Assembly (NCBI GenBank): GCA_013042035.1
Contig: JABDQX010000391.1
Location: 1 to 5,580 of the forward strand
Length of the DNA stretch: 5,580 nucleotides
DNA from: Gammaproteobacteria bacterium
GTDB lineage: Bacteria > Pseudomonadota > Gammaproteobacteria > HK1
Direction: 5' to 3'
Part shown: positions 5,308-5,580 of the stretch, piece after piece
Layout of the letters: each line of letters opens with the position of its first letter
Position numbering within the stretch: the first letter of the stretch is position 1
Program-made: the position numbers and the translations under genes
The notes under the pieces: model-generated
Seen by the model: only the letters and a program-made list of their open reading frames with translations
What the model was told of the DNA's origin: nothing
Database searches by the model: none

Positions 5308-5324
5308 GCCCGCCGGAGACGGGC
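5308..5324 (-). other. Second hairpin after the symporter stop
   Basis: GCCCG (5324-5320) and CGGGC (5312-5308) pair over 5 bp with a 7-nt loop, starting 9 nt after the symporter TAA. With the stronger hairpin at 5275-5292 it makes a two-hairpin 3' end. Confidence 0.4.
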
Positions 5325-5332
5325 CATGAAAT

Positions 5333-5580
5333 TTACGGTGAATCCGTATCCATGTGGATATCCCCAATGTCCTCCTGGAGGGCCACAATCTCCGTGCTGG
5401 GCACCGTGGATAGCTCCATCTTGTAGGCAAGGAACCACATCATGAAGACACCCAATGCCCACCAAATGATTTGCCATGCCCAAATAGACGGAATACCGAA
5501 GGTCCAGGTGGCCATGTCGTTGGGATTACCGAAGATGGTGTTACCAATCACGGTACCGGGTCCTACCCCGAAGAAGAACC
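5333..5580 (-). CDS. C-terminal end of a probable sodium:solute symporter (SSS family), partial
   Basis: Only the last 81 residues are in the window; the frame is open to the window end and no start is visible (the GTG at 5551 lies inside the gene). Seen: a glycine-rich stretch FFFGVGPGTVIGNTIFGNP, a tryptophan-rich membrane helix around IWAWQIIWWALGVFMMWFL, then a polar tail with KMELSTVPSTEIVALQED and an acidic end. This resembles the C-terminus of bacterial sodium:solute symporters (Na+-coupled uptake of organic solutes across the inner membrane). The assignment rests on remembered family look, not on an alignment, and the substrate is unknown. It lies 141 bp upstream of the DUF805 gene on the same strand, separated by hairpins. 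Confidence 0.7.
   Translation of the reverse strand, partial: FFFGVGPGTVIGNTIFGNPNDMATWTFGIPSIWAWQIIWWALGVFMMWFLAYKMELSTVPSTEIVALQEDIGDIHMDTDSP

Noticed and set aside
1..5580. CRISPR array, tRNA, rRNA, insertion sequence or phage/defence genes
   Set aside because: No spaced direct repeats, tRNA-like cloverleaf, transposase motif or terminal repeats were seen; the window reads as a conserved housekeeping region.

Overview
The window looks like chromosomal DNA from a gammaproteobacterium. The evidence is a comF gene divergent from bioB followed by bioF (an arrangement common in Pseudomonas-like and Chromatiales-like genomes), a YdiI/MenI-type hotdog thioesterase, and proteins all of proteobacterial type. 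The species cannot be named from this sequence. No mobile element, CRISPR array, tRNA, rRNA or phage gene was seen. Most of the window is ordinary housekeeping sequence.

Layout. Positions 1-2286, minus strand: the biotin genes bioB (1258-2286) and then bioF (1-1045, cut by the window edge). The 212-bp gap between them holds a 28-codon reading frame with a good Shine-Dalgarno sequence and a perfect 10-bp inverted repeat that abuts the bioF start codon. Positions 2287-2465: a divergent control region with a recognisable bioB promoter and an inverted repeat over its -35 box. Positions 2466-3922, plus strand: comF, then a hotdog thioesterase with its own likely promoter, then a 55-residue two-helix membrane protein whose ribosome site lies just after the thioesterase stop. 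Positions 3923-3983: a short convergent gap. Positions 3984-5191, minus strand: a three-gene membrane cluster, transcribed in the order DUF805 protein, 74-residue two-helix protein, TPR protein. The last two overlap by ATGA. Positions 5333-5580, minus strand: the C-terminal 81 residues of a probable sodium:solute symporter, followed by hairpins that probably end its transcript.

How the genes work together. BioF and BioB catalyse the first and last steps of biotin ring assembly: KAPA synthesis from pimeloyl-ACP (or pimeloyl-CoA) and alanine, and sulfur insertion into dethiobiotin. The bioB promoter/operator region is where a biotin repressor would be expected to act, but its match to the BirA consensus is weak. 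ComF (DNA uptake/PRTase fold), the thioesterase and the membrane cluster have no evident functional link to biotin. The DUF805/small protein/TPR genes form a likely inner-membrane operon of unknown role.

The points most worth a second look are the bioB-bioF spacer (small ORF plus inverted repeat with no ribosome site for bioF) and the bioF sequence at the left edge, whose last ~23 residues no longer resemble BioF.
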